From Bugula neritina (taxonomy: Eukaryota > Bryozoa > Gymnolaemata > Cheilostomatida > Bugulidae): a stretch of DNA of 64,000 bases. The notes beneath the pieces were generated by a model that worked only from the letters and a program-made list of their open reading frames with translations, was not told where the DNA came from and did not search any database. The DNA lies in NCBI GenBank assembly GCA_964035545.1, contig OZ037767.1, positions 3,967,680 through 4,031,679 of the forward strand. Direction: 5' to 3'. Below are positions 29,706 to 44,700 of the stretch, in pieces. The stretch's first letter is position 1. Each line of letters begins with the position of its first letter. The position numbers were made by a program, and so were the translations under genes.

Positions 29706-32700
29706 TCAAACAACTTTTCGCTTTTTAGATTTTTTCTTGGCTACATTTTCTGCAGATATTGGTTCATTGGCATCAGATTTGTTACGCTTGACTGCTACTA
29801 ACTCCTTGGTATTGTTATCTAGACTATCCCACAATGCATCAGACTCATCTTCAGACACGGGAGAATGCAACTCCTCTTTCACTTCTTTTATGATGTCATC
29901 ACTAGTTGGTTCTGATGGTTCACTCCAGTCGGAAGTAATCAGTAATTTGTTGAGTCTTGATTTCATGTAAAACTAAAAATATGAATCCAGAGAAATATTT
30001 GCACAATTTAGTGTTAAAATTACATGTTCCACAAGAATGCAGCATTATAAATGATGACCACCACATTTAAATTCCAAGAGAAAGCAAATCTGCAAATAGT
30101 CACGATTTATAAATCCCATTTCAACAAGACACATTGTGTTGCATTACCTTTTGAGTGAGAGCTCTGGTTTTAAGGTCGTGGATCCGCACATATCTGTCTA
30201 ACCCACAAGACACAATGACTGGCACAGTTGGGTGACATTGCATGGATCTGATTGCACCAGCACCACCTTTGAACTTTCCTAAGCATTTCCTGTTTCGCAA
30301 ATCCAACAGCGCCTGTTCGCCGACAGTGTTCCCAACAAACACTTGCCTGTAAAAACAAGGAATTCGTCAAATTGCTGCAAATTTCAACAGTTCCAAAGAG
30401 TATGTATAGCATAAAAATCTAGAAAAATATCTTGGCTACTAATTCAATCAAATTTTAACTTTGCATTCACACTATAGACAACTAGTCATTTCAGCAATTT
30501 GCTTGCAAACTTGTCAATAACTTTCTAAAACAATGGAGCATTCGAGGGTTAATAATTTTATCAAATCAATGACACAGATGGCCGATAGGATAAGCCTATG
30601 AAATGGTGGCACAGTGTGATAATTCTCAACTTCAATATAAACTTACCGGTCATTATAAGGGGAGACACACAGACTAGTTATAGGAAGCTCCTCCCACTCC
30701 ATTTCTATGACTGGTCTTCTCTGTTTAGTTGAAGAATCATACACTCGAACCTGTAAGTCAATTCAATAATCAGAATGACATGAGTCTAACTAATTTCCTT
30801 TATGTAGAGTAAATCTATACTGAGAGTACAATATCAACTTTACACATTGAAGCAGCAAAACTAAAAAACATTAATTGTTGTATGCGTAATGAGTAAGTTG
30901 CAGCAGGTCAACATGTTGATCAAATCCACACACTTGGGACAAAATAAAAATGTGATTATCCAGCTTCAAACAGTTATAGCTCATCAAAATCTATCTTTAG
31001 CAACAAAAAGAGGAATACAAGCTCCATTAGTATTCACATGATTAACTAAGTGCATTACAAAAGTATATTTTTATGGTTGTAAAGTGTTCCAAATGCTCAT
31101 TAAGTGGTTTATGTAATGCTGTGAATTTTTTATAGGAATTCAAAGTTATACACTCAACATTGATTCAACTATTACAAACACACACTACACTTAATGCTAT
31201 AGATTGTCTCTATTCTTTAAATATTCCACATACAAGTAGAGTTAAAGTTCTAGTTACCTGATGATAGCCCGTTGAGGTAACAATGAGACTGGTTGACGAC
31301 TTGGGCAGGTAGCCGATATCTGTGACCCATATGGGGACTCTTAGGTCCAACCAGTCATTGGCTAACTAAACATATTACCAACACATTTTCATGTAACATA
31401 CTTGCATCTTATTAATCACTACATTCCCATTGCTCCAGATGAATCCGTACAGATGTGGATGAATTTGTGGTTGCGGTTTGAATTAACTTATGGTTGCGGT
31501 TTCATTCGATTGACCTGGTCTCAAACGTTGAGTGAAAAATCCATTCGCATAATGTGAAGCAATGGGAACACAGTGACTGAGCAAGCTATCTATAGAAACC
31601 TAGTCTATTCGCGAGAGTCACCTTCTCCATAAAACACGAGAACACAATATTTAATGATATTATTTGAGATGTAGTTGAAGAACAAGAGTGACAACATGCA
31701 CAAAGGGACCTATCTGAATCACAGTGATAATACTCACATTCTTTGCTTTGAATACTGCACCAGCGTCTGGCCTATTGAGATCATACAGCTTGAGGCAATT
31801 CTCCTTCCCACCTGTGGACACAAGAGACGGCTGGCTGGGATCTTCTTTCATACATGAAATATTACAGCCGCAGTCTATGGCTAACTACAAACAAACAAAT
31901 CATAGAAAACCACAAACTGGTAAGATTTCAGAAGCCGGTCTGATATATTAAAGAAGCGAAAAGAACACAGAAATGCAGGAAACAGTCAAAGAGCTAGCTC
32001 ATATAAGTACACATTATGAAGAAAGTAGTAGAGTACATACAGACTGTGATCCTTGTTCTCCCGGAGTACTGCTGTCTCTCTCGTCATTCCACACACACAA
32101 CTTGCCTGTATTGGTACACGTAACATACTTCCTGCAGCATGAAATAAGAGAGTAAAATGCTTTGAGTTGGGGCTTTCTTAGTAGACTATCAGCTGTGTTA
32201 CATAGCTTGACCAGCGCAGCAAAACCAAAGGAAAATTGCATTAAATTCCATGTCAAAACAATAAGTATTGTTTTGACATGGAATTTAATGCAATTTCCCT
32301 TCGGTTTTGCTGCGCATATCTATAAATTTACATACATCTACATTTAGATAAGTATATATCTACATTTAGATAAGTATATATCTGCATTTATACAAGCATA
32401 AGCCTACATCTATATTTATATAAGTATATATCTACATTGATATAAGTATGTATCTACATTTATACAAGTATATTTCTACATTTATATAAGTATGTATCAA
32501 CATTCACACTAGCAAAAGTCTAAATATTCACACATATATGTCTACATCAACACTTGTAAAAGTCTACATCCACAGTTAATGGATATCAGAACTTAGTCTT
32601 GGCTGATGAGAGAGAAGAGACAAACTGAAACTTACCTGTCAAACTTGTAGAGTCCTTTTATCACATGTTCATCAGACTCAGTGACTTGTAATATGTCTTC

Positions 32701-34141
32701 CATGGATGACGTGTGTAGGTTGTAGGATTTAACAACTCCTCCGCGGGTTCCCAACAATATGGAGTCGTCCACCCTTCGATTCTCCCAACACATGACACAT
32801 ATTTCATTGGTCCGGTTAACTTCGGACAACTCATTCAGATTATCCCATTTGTTATCAACGGTGTTCAGACCTGCAAGTCGGTGATATAGCAGAAGCGATT
32901 ATAAATGCCTTCGCAGCAACTGGTACTGATTTTTTTAAAAAAAATTAACTTTCATAATAAAGTTCAATTGCATTAACTAACTCGTATAGCTATGCTGGAT
33001 GATATTATAGATGAAGAGTTTCAACAGTAGTAATTGTGTTTATAATTATAGTCTAAGTTTTGACAAAGATCATGGTGTACAACCTAAAATTCAATTATAC
33101 TATCAGTATCATAATTATTAGATAAAACAATATTTTCATGATACGTTGCCATTTAGTTGAAGATGTGGGTCCTATGAAAACTACTCTACTCAGTAGAACA
33201 CTACACCATCTCGTAGAAAAATTGATGTTATTTCAAGATGCTGGATAGGAATGTCGTGACATGAACAAAATTGGTATCAGTATCAGTATGACTATGAGTA
33301 TCACCATCAGTATAAGACTGAGTATTACCATGCCCATGGCCATTGTGATACTGTTTGTGATTAAGCTTGTCCTTGGGCTTGGCATTACAATCTACATTTT
33401 GATTTATTATCGCTGTCTTTAGGAGTAGATCTATTAGTATTACCAAAACTAAGAGTTAGAATAAGACTTTAAGAGTAAGAGTAAATGTAAGTCTAACACT
33501 AACAGTAACAGTAACTCTAAGACTAAGTCTAACTTTTACTTTAAGCATTAAATTTAATTTGATATGATGATTAAACTTTATCATGATTATTTTAATTTTT
33601 AAACCTAACGGCTAACAGTAACACTAACAGTAACTGTAAGACTAAGTCACTTACTAAGTGTAACACTAACACTAACAGCAACGAGTAACTCACTAACTGT
33701 AAGACTAACCCTAAGTTACTTTAAGTTTAAGACTACCGTACTACGTCAACGTGTTACAGTAACTCTTCCTGATACCCCAAATTTGATCAAACTTCAATTT
33801 GAACTTTTAAATTTTCTGTAATAGTAATAATTATAGTATTACTATTAGTTAAAAGTTGGTTTTGATATAAATTTTATCAACCCAGTACTGAGTACTTGTT
33901 ACTTGACCTTCACCTTGTCGTACTCGTTGTGACCAATGGCAAAATTTGCTATCGGGTTTGTAATAATTGATGTAGAATTATTTACATTTAATATTTGAAC
34001 TTTACAAATGCATGCCTAGGAATAAGTATTTGGTAAAATAAATGTATTTAAAAAAGCAAAAAAGGGTAAATAAATATTAACTGCACCTTTTAAGAGACCG
34101 GTTTCAGACCCAACGTACACGTGATGCACTGAGGGCGCCAT
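29706..34141 (-). CDS. WDR74: WD-repeat protein 74 (Nsa1 homologue, 60S ribosome biogenesis)
   Basis: Eight exons: 34141-34087, 32870-32636, 32131-32041, 31884-31738, 31365-31258, 30750-30647, 30346-30148 and 29972-29706, giving 401 residues (human about 385). WDR74 is a nucleolar seven-bladed beta-propeller that works with the AAA ATPase NVL in pre-60S maturation. Recognised stretches are VYVGSETGLLKG at the N-terminus, STGGKENCLKLYDL, NDWLDLRVPIW, STGYHQVRVYD, KQRRPVIE, VFVGNTVGEQALLDLR, SMQCHPTVPVIVSCGLDR and a C-terminal acidic DESDALWDSL followed by the basic tail KKKSKKRKVV, a nucleolar/nuclear targeting signal. All junctions are GT-AG and in phase. Introns 1 and 2 are rich in simple repeats and intron 2 has a long palindrome. 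Confidence 0.96.
32214..32315. repeat. Near-perfect 102-bp palindrome (foldback) in WDR74 intron 2
   Basis: Two 50-base arms, starting GCGCAGCAAAACC, are separated by two bases and differ at only two positions. It lies about 82 bases upstream of the exon 3 acceptor of WDR74. It is possibly a foldback MITE. Confidence 0.92.
32322..32575. repeat. About ten degenerate 22-24-bp units in WDR74 intron 2
   Basis: The unit is roughly ATAAGTATATATCTACATTT, directly next to the palindrome at 32214-32315. Confidence 0.8.
33260..33780. repeat. Degenerate ACTAACAGTAAC/AGTATCAGTATG repeats in WDR74 intron 1
   Basis: Short-period strings such as CTAACACTAACAGTAACAG and AGTATGACTATGAGTATC fill this stretch. 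There is no coding potential; the ORFs crossing it are by-products of the repeats. Confidence 0.7.
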
Positions 34142-35793
34142 TTTGTTGCATAAATAATTAGAATGCACCAAAGTCTTCCAACCACCGAGTTTGATATAGA
34201 ATTTTCCGCAGCAAACGTGGCTAGCGACGCTACTATCTTACAACTTGTTGCAGGAAATGCGTGTCTTTCCGGTTAAACAGTATACGACGAAAAAGTTTAG
34301 CCATTCGCAGCTGGTCCTTCTGTATTGCCAGTTCGACTTATTAACAACTGTAAATTTTAAGCGTTTAATTACTTGACAAGCTTTTAATTGGCGAAAATTA
34401 ATGAGTATAGGTAACGTATAGCTAAGGTATTGCGTTATATCTAAACATACTCCGTAATTAAGTTGATAATTTAATAAGATTAAGTATTAGTATAACTTAG
34501 ACTAGAGTCAGTCATAGTCATACTGATAGTACTAGTAGGTTTTACAAGTACAGTAACAGTAAATGTAATTAAATTATTTATTTGCTAATTTAAATGCTAA
34601 TACTAATAGTATTAGTTACACCGACATTTTTACTCACAGTTACACTTAATCTTACTCTTAGTCTTACAGTATTAATATAACTATAAGATTAAGTATAAGA
34701 TTAAGTCTCAGTCTGATTATTATAACCAGACTTAATAATTATAATAATACTAATACTAATAGTATAGTTATACTTATATAATGATAATCATTATATAAAT
34801 CATAAATGGTCATTACTAAACTTTAAGCATTACCTACTCCTAGTCACTTTGAGTATCACCTAGACACTGAGTTTGATAGTAATAATATCAATATCATACT
34901 CATACTGAGTTATATTAACGCAAATGCAGTATCAGTATGAGTATGCGTACGAGTGTTACTGTTAGTGTTACTGATAGTAATACTAATACTAATAGTAATA
35001 GTACAAGTAAAATTAAGTGTAATACTAATGAAGTAATAGTAATACTAAAATTACATATTATAGTTGACGTTGTACTTGTAGTATCAGTATGACTATGACT
35101 ATGAGTATCAGACTTTCAGTATGAGTATGACGGAGTTAGAGTATCACTATGAGATTACTATGACCATGAGTATCGCTGTTACCGTGATACTGATACTAAT
35201 ACTGTGACTGTCTAGTACTTGACCTTGTACTAATAGTAGTGGTAACTGAACTCAAAGTCAAATTTTTAGAACCTGGAGCTGTGTTTAGAGTACTAGAATC
35301 AGCACCATTGACCTATTTTTAAGTCATTTTGATTGTTAGTGTACTCTTGATCGCATTTCAAATATAATTATTTATTGCATGATATGATTATTAGTGCTTA
35401 ACTAAAATTTACAATTTTCAAGCTAAATAAACCAACAATAATTTTTTTAAGTTAAACTGGTTGTTTAATTTTGTTTCCAAAATATGGAAAATGGATTTTA
35501 GGGATGCAAGCAGATTAGGTCATAGTTGTAGTGTACATATGTCAATTGTATTATTAGGTAGTCCTGTACATATCAGATGTCTTTCATACTTCGTAGTAAA
35601 TTTATACCTACGGAGCCTATGATTGTATTAGTGAAGTTTACCAAAGTTACTAATGAGATGAAGGTGCATTTATAATGTTGATAAAAGTGTTGGTAATTAT
35701 AGCATTCTTCTAATATAGTAAAACTGGTGACCAGTTACAATATAATAGATTTAGTGCACAATATTTATAGATTGGAAGGAAAGGGTGTAGGCA
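34142..35793. other. Intergenic between divergent WDR74 and the RRBP1-like gene, rich in simple repeats
   Basis: About 34480-35250 is built of permuted TAATACTAATAG and AGTATGAGTATC steps like WDR74 intron 1. The WDR74 promoter should lie next to 34141, where the sequence is less repetitive and more GC-rich. No gene is seen. Confidence 0.6.
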
Positions 35794-38700
35794 ATGGATC
35801 CGATAACGCTTGCAATTGGTGTGGCTGTGACGCTAGCCATTGGCGCAGCTGTTGCACTTGTTTCAATGTTTGGCTTCGGAGGGGAAACTGAATATGAGCA
35901 GCAGATAGCCAGGCAGAAGGAGATACTGTTGGATGAAAGCAAGGTCAAGTCCGCCGACAAGAAAAAAGTGAAAACTGAAAAGAAGAAGAAAGGTGAGAAT
36001 CGTTAATTCAGCTTACATGGGATTTAAATGTTGTGGTTTAAAGTGTTTTTGCACCTGGTATGATTTTGTTTAGTGGCTGGAAAATCAAAGGCTGAAGGTG
36101 GTGAGTTGGTTAGTAGCTCAGATATGGACGTGGATAGTGGTAAAGAGGAAGTAGACGGAGCCTCTTCTGACGCCCTCAATCACCCCCATATTGAGTATGA
36201 TCCTGACCCTGTAATCATCGAGGATGTAGATGTCTCTACTGCACCCCTTTCTAAGGCAGCAAAGAAAAACCGGGTAAGTCTAAATTATGGTAAAATCCCA
36301 CCTCGGCGAGTGAGTCATAAATGCCGTGTGAAAGCAACCTTCTGCTACTAACTGATGTCTATTAGATTAGTTTGTAGTCGAGGAAGGTGCAGTTTATTGA
36401 ATCATTCAGTAATTTTTCATTTCCTTCTCTTCGCAACTGAATTATCTGCCTGCCGTCTACTCATCTTGTCTGCTTTTCATCAAGTAGCTGATTTATTAGT
36501 TTTCTTTTCTAAACAAAGCATATTTTAGATCAATAAGCTATTATTTTTTACACTGAGTGCTTTTATTTGTATTGGTGGATAATTTACCTTGCATCATTAG
36601 GCTGAAGGTCAGGTGCATAGGCATAGTGAAACTATTGTTATTGAAAGTGCATGGCTAGTCTGCATATACCCCTGCTACTCACTGGGCATTTAATACATGC
36701 TGTAAGTGACTATGCTAAGTGACATGGTGTTGTTGAACTGGGGGTAATGTGATAGGCGGGACAGCTCACGTCATCACCTCAACCCATGGCAGGCTATAAT
36801 TAGAAAGGCAGTAGAACTAAAAAGGGTGTATCTAGTAAAGAATTAATTTTCCCCTATTTTTTTGCTTTAAGGTAGATAATTGATGCTTCTTTTCTGCTGA
36901 TTAGCAAATGCAAATTAGAAATTATCACTGCTACTATAGAATCATAATGTTGAAGTCTTTTACTGAGAAATTGGAAGTTCAGCCTTCTGCTTGCTTTATG
37001 CATATTTGCATGTTTCACCCGGTTACAGGTTGGAAGTTTAATGGGATTTTAGGTTCATAACCTGCACTTTTCGGGCTGCAAGAATAAAACACCATGTCTC
37101 AGATTATTAGCTGAAACCAACAGCTCAATGTACTTCATAGCTATTCAAGCTTCATTGGCTATTGATATACTTTATAACTGTTCAGTTTTTAATGGCTGGG
37201 AAAAATTCTTTCAATATAATAAAATATCAGATATATTTAGTTTCAAATGCATTCAACTGTTTCAGTATTAAATAAATCACTCAAATTAGTCGGTAGGTTT
37301 CAATATTGATTTTATATGATAATTATTAGGCTTACTTAACATGATGATGTGTCTGCGTCTCAGATCTAACTGCCTGATGAACTGTTGTTATTTCATTACG
37401 TGGCCGTCACTATTTCACTCTCTGATCTGCAAGGGCCACAAGTTGCCCCATCTTCAAATATTGATCGACAAAGCCTCAAATCTGCATGTAGTTTGTGCCT
37501 CAACCTTTGACAGAGTACTAGGTGACTGGTTGTTGACGTCAATGTTCTAATATTCTGACAGGCTCGTCGACTTCGACGTCGAAAGACAAGTAATCCAGCC
37601 CTGATTGTCATCCAGGGCGAAGGATTTAATCCCTTCAACAAGGTTCTTCTTGTGTTCAATTCTTATTCTCCTGATCCGTTTCTACTTTTAACTTGTGCCA
37701 GCATGCCTCTTCTCTGTTCTCCTGTAATCTTATCTCAGTAGTTAAACATTTTGTTTTTCACTTTCTTACTATTTTTGTCTATTGTTTGATGTTACCAAAC
37801 TGTTGGATTTAAAGCAATTTGAACTGAATATTTTATTTCAACTAAAACATTCAAGTCTAGTAACTGAGAAGGCCTGTTATATTTACTGATTGGATGATAA
37901 ATCACTGGTTATTGCAGTTTATTTAGCCTTCACTCTTATTCCAGTGTGATATGTTCTGGCGCTTTGCCTAGTTTCATGGTGATGGTATCTATTAAAAGTA
38001 AATGTCATTACAGAAGGGAGCCCCTAGCAAGTCTATTTTGGTGAATAAACATGAGATTCCACTGGTAAGAGGTAGTGACGCTGTCGTTGCTGAGACTGTG
38101 TTTCCCGAGGCAGCAGCACCTAAGGATGACGTTGAGCTGAGACATAAACCCAAGAAGGTGTGTAGTCATGTTTGTAGTTGTTAGATATGATCCTACAATA
38201 AAATTTTGGTACCAACTCCTGAATGTTATGCCACGTTTGTCTCCAGTAACGCTTTATGTGCAGCTAAATGTTAGTTGGTATTTCATGGCCACCTGTTGGG
38301 GTCACCATTTTAAGTCTTAAACCCTTCCGTATGTTGTGGGTTACCTAACAAATCGGTTATTAATGGAATAATAGTATCAGCTTATATATAATACCACTTG
38401 GTAATGCTACCCTGAAACTGTTCAGATGTAGGAGTTTCCTAGAGATAAAAAGTAATGGGGATTAACCAGTGTAACCAGTTCCATTTAGGTGCAGTAGTGG
38501 TGAACTTTTAATAGTCTAAGTCCTTTAAATGTTTTCGTAACGTGTGGTTTGAGGTGCATCAATGCAGCGCTATAAACTCCAGCTACAAAGCTGTACAGCA
38601 CTGCTGCCTTGTAGCGATGACCTCACAAGGTTATGACATACTGTCACTGGAATAGCCCACATCTACATACAGTCCTACACTATGTAGCATCATCTCCTAC

Positions 38701-41700
38701 CACTTGCTTTACAATACCACCAATGCTTGTAGGCTTGTAGTTAATGCAGTTCACCAGTTTCTATACAAACTATAGTACGAAGCAAGTGTATGTGTGCGAC
38801 ATATATGTAATGGTTTGGATACGTGTCAGTTAGCATATGAGTGTAGAGTTTATCAACAGACTGTCTAATGATCAATATGTTGATTGCTTGACTGTAGGCC
38901 GGGAAGAAGGAGAAAGTAAAGCAAGCCTCGGTAGTTGCCGAGCCAACCCCTGTTGTAGATGAAGTGGTTGTTCTAACGCAAGTAAAGAGCCAGTCTTCTG
39001 CACCAGTGCCTGGGGTATGACTACTGCTCTGTATATATTCTCACCTCACACATTCAATGTGCCAGTTACTGCTTATGTACGCCAAACCTTTATGTAATAG
39101 CCTCCCTGGCTAGTGATGGTAATACATAAGGTTTACAACTCTATCACGTTATCTTTCCGAGTTACCAAGTTCGCTATGCAATAGGCATTCCGTCAGTTGA
39201 AATAGGAGATGCTTCAAGAGGCCAGTGTTTGCTTTACCCATGCGACTTCAATATTAGTTCACTCTGTTATCACCATGTTTGAGTTGCAAGTGTACAAGTT
39301 TCCCTCCAAGACACTAATGATTACACTCACGGCTGAGTTTATGTTAGAATGGTGTTTTATTTGCATTTAGTGAGTCTAACCATTGCCTGTGTTCCTTGTA
39401 GGCAGTTGAAGAGGTGATGGTGGCTACTACAAGCGTCGCAGTCCAGTCTGCTCCTTCCAAGAAGAGCAAAGCTAAAGGCGGAGCAAGCAAGGGAGGAAGT
39501 GAGCTGGCTGCATTACTGGACGGCATAGAGAAGGCTCCCCTGACCAAGGATGAGCTACAGACACTGGTGGACAGTCTGCTGGCTAGACAGGAGGCTGAGG
39601 ACAGCTGGACCACCAAGGTAGCACAACTCCCTCCCCGATCCCTTATCTAACCCTATTTCAGTCTAGTTGTCTTTTAGAGTGTAGTTCTACTTCATTATAA
39701 GCAAGCAAGTCATCGTGCTGTCACACTATATAGTTGGTAATTTCTTTTTCTCTACCCCTTCTGATCAATCCAGTAACACATCTTGCAAGTAATTGACAAG
39801 GAAACCTTCCTGGTTCCACTGACATCCAACTCTAGAAGCAAGTCAAGGTGTTTAGTCTTCAACAGTCTGATGCAGCCTACAGAAGGTCATAGAAATTATT
39901 CCTAATTGCGAACACAGATGATACTGTGTTGATTAGTAATGTTGAACACATGTTATTTACCTTCATCTCAACTCAAAACAGTAGAATATTGTTTCATGTG
40001 ATGAAAACTACAACTTGTTTTCTGAATCATATCAAGTATAGACAGTTGATTCTTAGTTCATCTTTTAGTTGCTCCACTTTTCTACTTGTAGCGATATTTT
40101 CTAATAATAGCAGTAATAGTAGCAACATTAGTAATAGTAGCAGCAGTAGTAATACTAGCAATAGTAGTAGTAGTAGTAGTAAAGATTGATACTCTGTAGT
40201 TCTAGTTAGTTGGTAGGTGCCGGTGCAAGCTGCTAACTACTAGCACAGCTACTAACAGTAAAAGCTGACACAGTAACTATTGGGGATTTCTACTTCTCCC
40301 ATAACAACTATATTCACCACTCCTTCATATCTCAACATAATCTACAGGAACGTCCATTCCATGCTGTCTTGTTCCACAGTCCACTTCCACATGTTACATG
40401 TTATCAATAATTTATCTGTTTCATATCTAACCTTTGTAACTGTGTCCCTTTAGGATTCTACAAACTCTAGTCCTGGCTTTCTTTGCTATACCAGCGGGTG
40501 AATTCCCACTGTAGAGCTCAAATAGAACGCTTTTCAAACTTGGTAATAATTACCACAGGCCAAGGTTATATTTATCAGCCCATTTACGTATTATTATTGT
40601 TTCTTAAAATATGGCATTTCACTGTAGTACCCTTAACTCTGACATTCACAGCATGCCCTGGCATATCACCCATACAAGTTTGCAGTATGATAGCAGCATG
40701 GTCTAAGCTACACTGGTTGGGAGGGAATAACGATTTTAGATAAAATATTGAAATATATTTTTCTTCAACTGTTTGTTTTTATTAAAGTAAACTATGTTAT
40801 ACGATGCCGGAGAATAAGTAGCTGACGCATGTGTTTGTATGACAGAGCACCAAAGCTGACCCCATGGCTCTGCTGAAGAGGCAGCTGGAGGATACCCAGA
40901 ATGCCCTGGAGGTGGAGCAGAGTAACGCTGCCTCTGCCCAGGAGAAGGTTCACGAGATGACCGTCAAGTGGACTTCGGCTGATAAAATGAGCAAAGGCTA
41001 TTTAGCCCAAGTTCAGGAAGCGCAGGTCGGTGTTCGGTTGCATTTATCTCATGTGTTGATATAGATTTACCAACATGTCTGGTGGTCATGTCCCACCCTT
41101 CATATCATGACTTGCCAACTGTCTCTCTGTGAACAGAATCAGTTATCTTGTCATTTAATGAATGCAACTAGTAGTTGGCACTAAATTTATTTTACAATTT
41201 CTCTATTAGTGCTTGTACAGGATTCAGGTAAATCACATTCTCTAGAGTGTTGACACCTGCTGGCACCAATCAACAGTGATTGATGTCACCAGGTAGCTGA
41301 TTGCCACATAATTATTATGTGAGCATCATTTGAGGGCGAGGAGTTGTCCTCACCTATTCTCATTGTTTTCATTGCAGAAAATGAACCAGAAACTTAAGGC
41401 TGACAGCTATTCTGATAGACAGAAAGTTGAACAACAAATTGAACTGATAAACCAGTTGACTGAGGTGAGTGCATTTGGTGGTACAGCTGAGATCAATGTG
41501 AGCCTAGGGTGATCTGAGTAGATGTAATACCAAACCTAAGTTTAGTGTGGAGTCTATATCATACTCTGTAACATGTGATGTAGGAAAACCAGAGCCTCAA
41601 ACAATCTGTGGCCAACACAGATGAAGTCGCACAGATGCAAACTCAGTTGAAGACCCTGACCGCCGAAAAAGGAACTTGGAGCACCCAGACCGCCGAGACG

Positions 41701-44700
41701 GAGAAAGCTCTGGCCGACATCAAACATCAACTGGCCAGGTGTGTTTCTAGATTAGTGATTGGCTGACCTTAGGTGCTGCCCGTGACATCTGCTGACATAC
41801 TTGTGACTCACACCACCAACTTTTTGTTTCAGGCTCCAGGAGAGTCTGAAAGCCACGGAGACGGAGAATGCGGAGCTGAAGGGCAGATGCAATGACTTGG
41901 GACAGAAGCTGGCCCAGGCAGACACACTGAGTATGGAGGCACAGAACAGGGCAAAGGAGAGCGAGAAAAACAACAAGAACTTGCAGGATCATATCCGGTC
42001 ACAACAGAAAGATAAAGAAACTGAGATACAGGTGAGTGGCAAATTTATCTACTGGTGATATTTACAGGGTGGGGTATTCTGTCTAGCAGACATGACGTGA
42101 CATGACGACATACATTAACTGTATTCAACTTTTATGTTAACTTGAACCCGTATCCAGTTAGTAAGCCGGGTTGATTCGGAGAGTTTTTAGCTTCTACTGA
42201 GAGCTCCTGTATCATCCGATATGAGGATTTTCTTCCGAGTAATTTTAGCTTGTGGACCTGAGGAATACTGTGGTGTTTGTAGGCTCTGAAAGAAGAGCTG
42301 ACATTGGCTAAACAGCAAGCACAGGCTCCGACCGCCAACGGCACCCACACAAATGGAGAGCCCAACGGCTTCCCAGATAACACAGCACTGTAAATATTTC
42401 ACTTTCTTGTATTCTCTTTAAATACTGTCTCACCCTACCAACTGAGGTGCTAAAAGTATTAACACTTCTTCTGCTGTAAATGTTGAAAGTTTTGAACTAT
42501 TGTGAAGCTGGTATTGGATGAAATCAATGTTATATATCTTACCTGTTTTATTATTTAATTTGTCGAGTTTTCGGGTGAAAATTGATCCAGGTATTAATAC
42601 ATTTATTTTCTAGGGAAAACAAAATCTCAAGCTTAGAGCTAAGTCTACAGGAGAAAGACACACAACTAACTAACCTAAATAAGCAGCTAGCTGTAGCTCG
42701 AACTTCACAGACAGAGTTGGCGGCCTTGAAGCAGCGTTCCACAGAGGAGGCTGCACAGCTGAGCGATGCTGAGGCTAAGATAACCACTCTTCAGACCAGC
42801 GTGCAGACACTAAAAGACAAAAATAACGTGAGTGTCACTCAGGGCTTTGTAACAAACCAGATACACACACATAGAAACCACTGTTTACATTACGTCACTC
42901 TCTGTGGAACAATGCTTCCTCCATTTTTATATTAGTGTAAAAGTTTTAGGAAATCTCTGCTCCATAAATTTGTTGGTGGTTTTTGTCTCCCCTACCCTCT
43001 CTGTCTCGCATGTGAGGGAGTTTTCCTCCCCTATCTTAAAGAATGCATACAGCATCCGTGTGTTCGCGTCTTTTCATGTGTTTACTATCGGCTTAAATTG
43101 ACCTTGGCAGGAGTTACGGCGAAAGAACTGGAGTTTAGTTGAGTCACTGGACAAAGTCGAGACGTCCTCCGCGTCGAAAAGTGACACCGATAAGGAGATT
43201 GAGGAAAAAGTGTCCACAATAAACTTACTGAAGGATAAAAATTCAAAATTACAGGCCGAAAACAATGTATGAATTAATGCTTTGGCTGCTTTACGTGTTT
43301 GCTCTTGCTGTCTGCCATGTGCTGGTGCTGCTTATTCAATTTCATTTAGGTTATTCAAAGGTAGCATAACTCCCACTTTTTCTCTGAAAGAAACTAATGT
43401 CTATTGAAACACCAGTCACTATATTTGCTGCAAACAGTTGCAAACACAAAATTATTCAAGCTGGTACAGTTTTCTGATTTTATGTCGCATGTCTGTGTTT
43501 GGTCTTCGAGTAGGTCTCGACGTAATACATTTGGTTACTGCTGGCTCTAACGTAGTTACCTGGGTGTGTTACGGTGTGTGTAACATAAGCTGAGGGCAAG
43601 TGTTTTAGAGAGGGTTTATGTTTATCCGTGTCCGTTCCCTGGCTCACCCTTACTCTTCATTTTTTCCTCTCAATTTATACTAAAAGTCATAATATTTTCA
43701 CCATTTAATGGACTTGAATGTGTTTATGGGTTCTTGTGCACATTTTTCTAGATTATGCGAGTCCAATTTCATTATTAATTGTTTACAGGACTATGAAGTC
43801 TTGTGCAATCATCGCATGTGCTTTGCTCTGCACACAGTCACAATTACTAAAACTATTTTTTACACTCATCATATTTCCATCTGTTTATTTCGCATATTTC
43901 TGTTGATATCATGAAATACTAATCATTGGTATTATGTTTGGTTAACTACTGAACATGTTGCACTGTGCCAGTCTTTATTAAACTCATAGATGGCATGCAT
44001 TGCTTCTAAACCAACAATACACATCTACAGATGCCAGCATACTGTACCACTGTCAGTGGTTGCTTTGTTATATAAGTTTTGTTGAAAAATCAAATATTTT
44101 TGTGATTTATTCATAGTTCATATAAAGTTTAGTTTCTATTCCCTGTATTTGCAATGTCTAAAGATCATTGAATTGCATTGCAATTCACAACATCTGCTTT
44201 GCTTGCTTCACATGCTTAAATTGAAGTAGGTGAAGTTGTGGAGAAATTGAGAAAAGCCTATGTTCTTGATTGAAAATGCAGCGAAAAAAGTTATGTTCTC
44301 TGAAGAATTTCAACTTGCGCCCCAAGCCAAAATTTAATAATAAGATTAAAGAACTTAGGCTATCTCCACTACTGCTCCTAAGTTACATAACATGTGCACT
44401 GATTGATGTTTTGCTAGTGTACATTTCCCCTCAACTGAAACCCTTGTGTGTTTTAGGAGTTGGCTGAGAGGTCGGCTCAAATGTCCACCCTCACTGATGA
44501 AGTGACGTCTCTCAAGAAAGAACTGAACCAGGCCAAGGCCAGTCTAGACAGTAAAGACTCGACTATCTCACAGCTAGAAGATTCTCTTCATTCTGAAAGA
44601 CAGAAAGTCTCTGTAAGTTTTGTGATTCCAGCAGCTCATTCTCTGTTTGACAATTAAAACTTTCATTTCCTGCTATGTGTTTTATTGAAAATTAAGTCAA

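Noticed and set aside
33480-33780. Interstitial telomere-like CTAACCCTAA repeats
   Set aside because: Only one unit resembles a telomere repeat; the rest are varied ACTAACAGTAAC steps.
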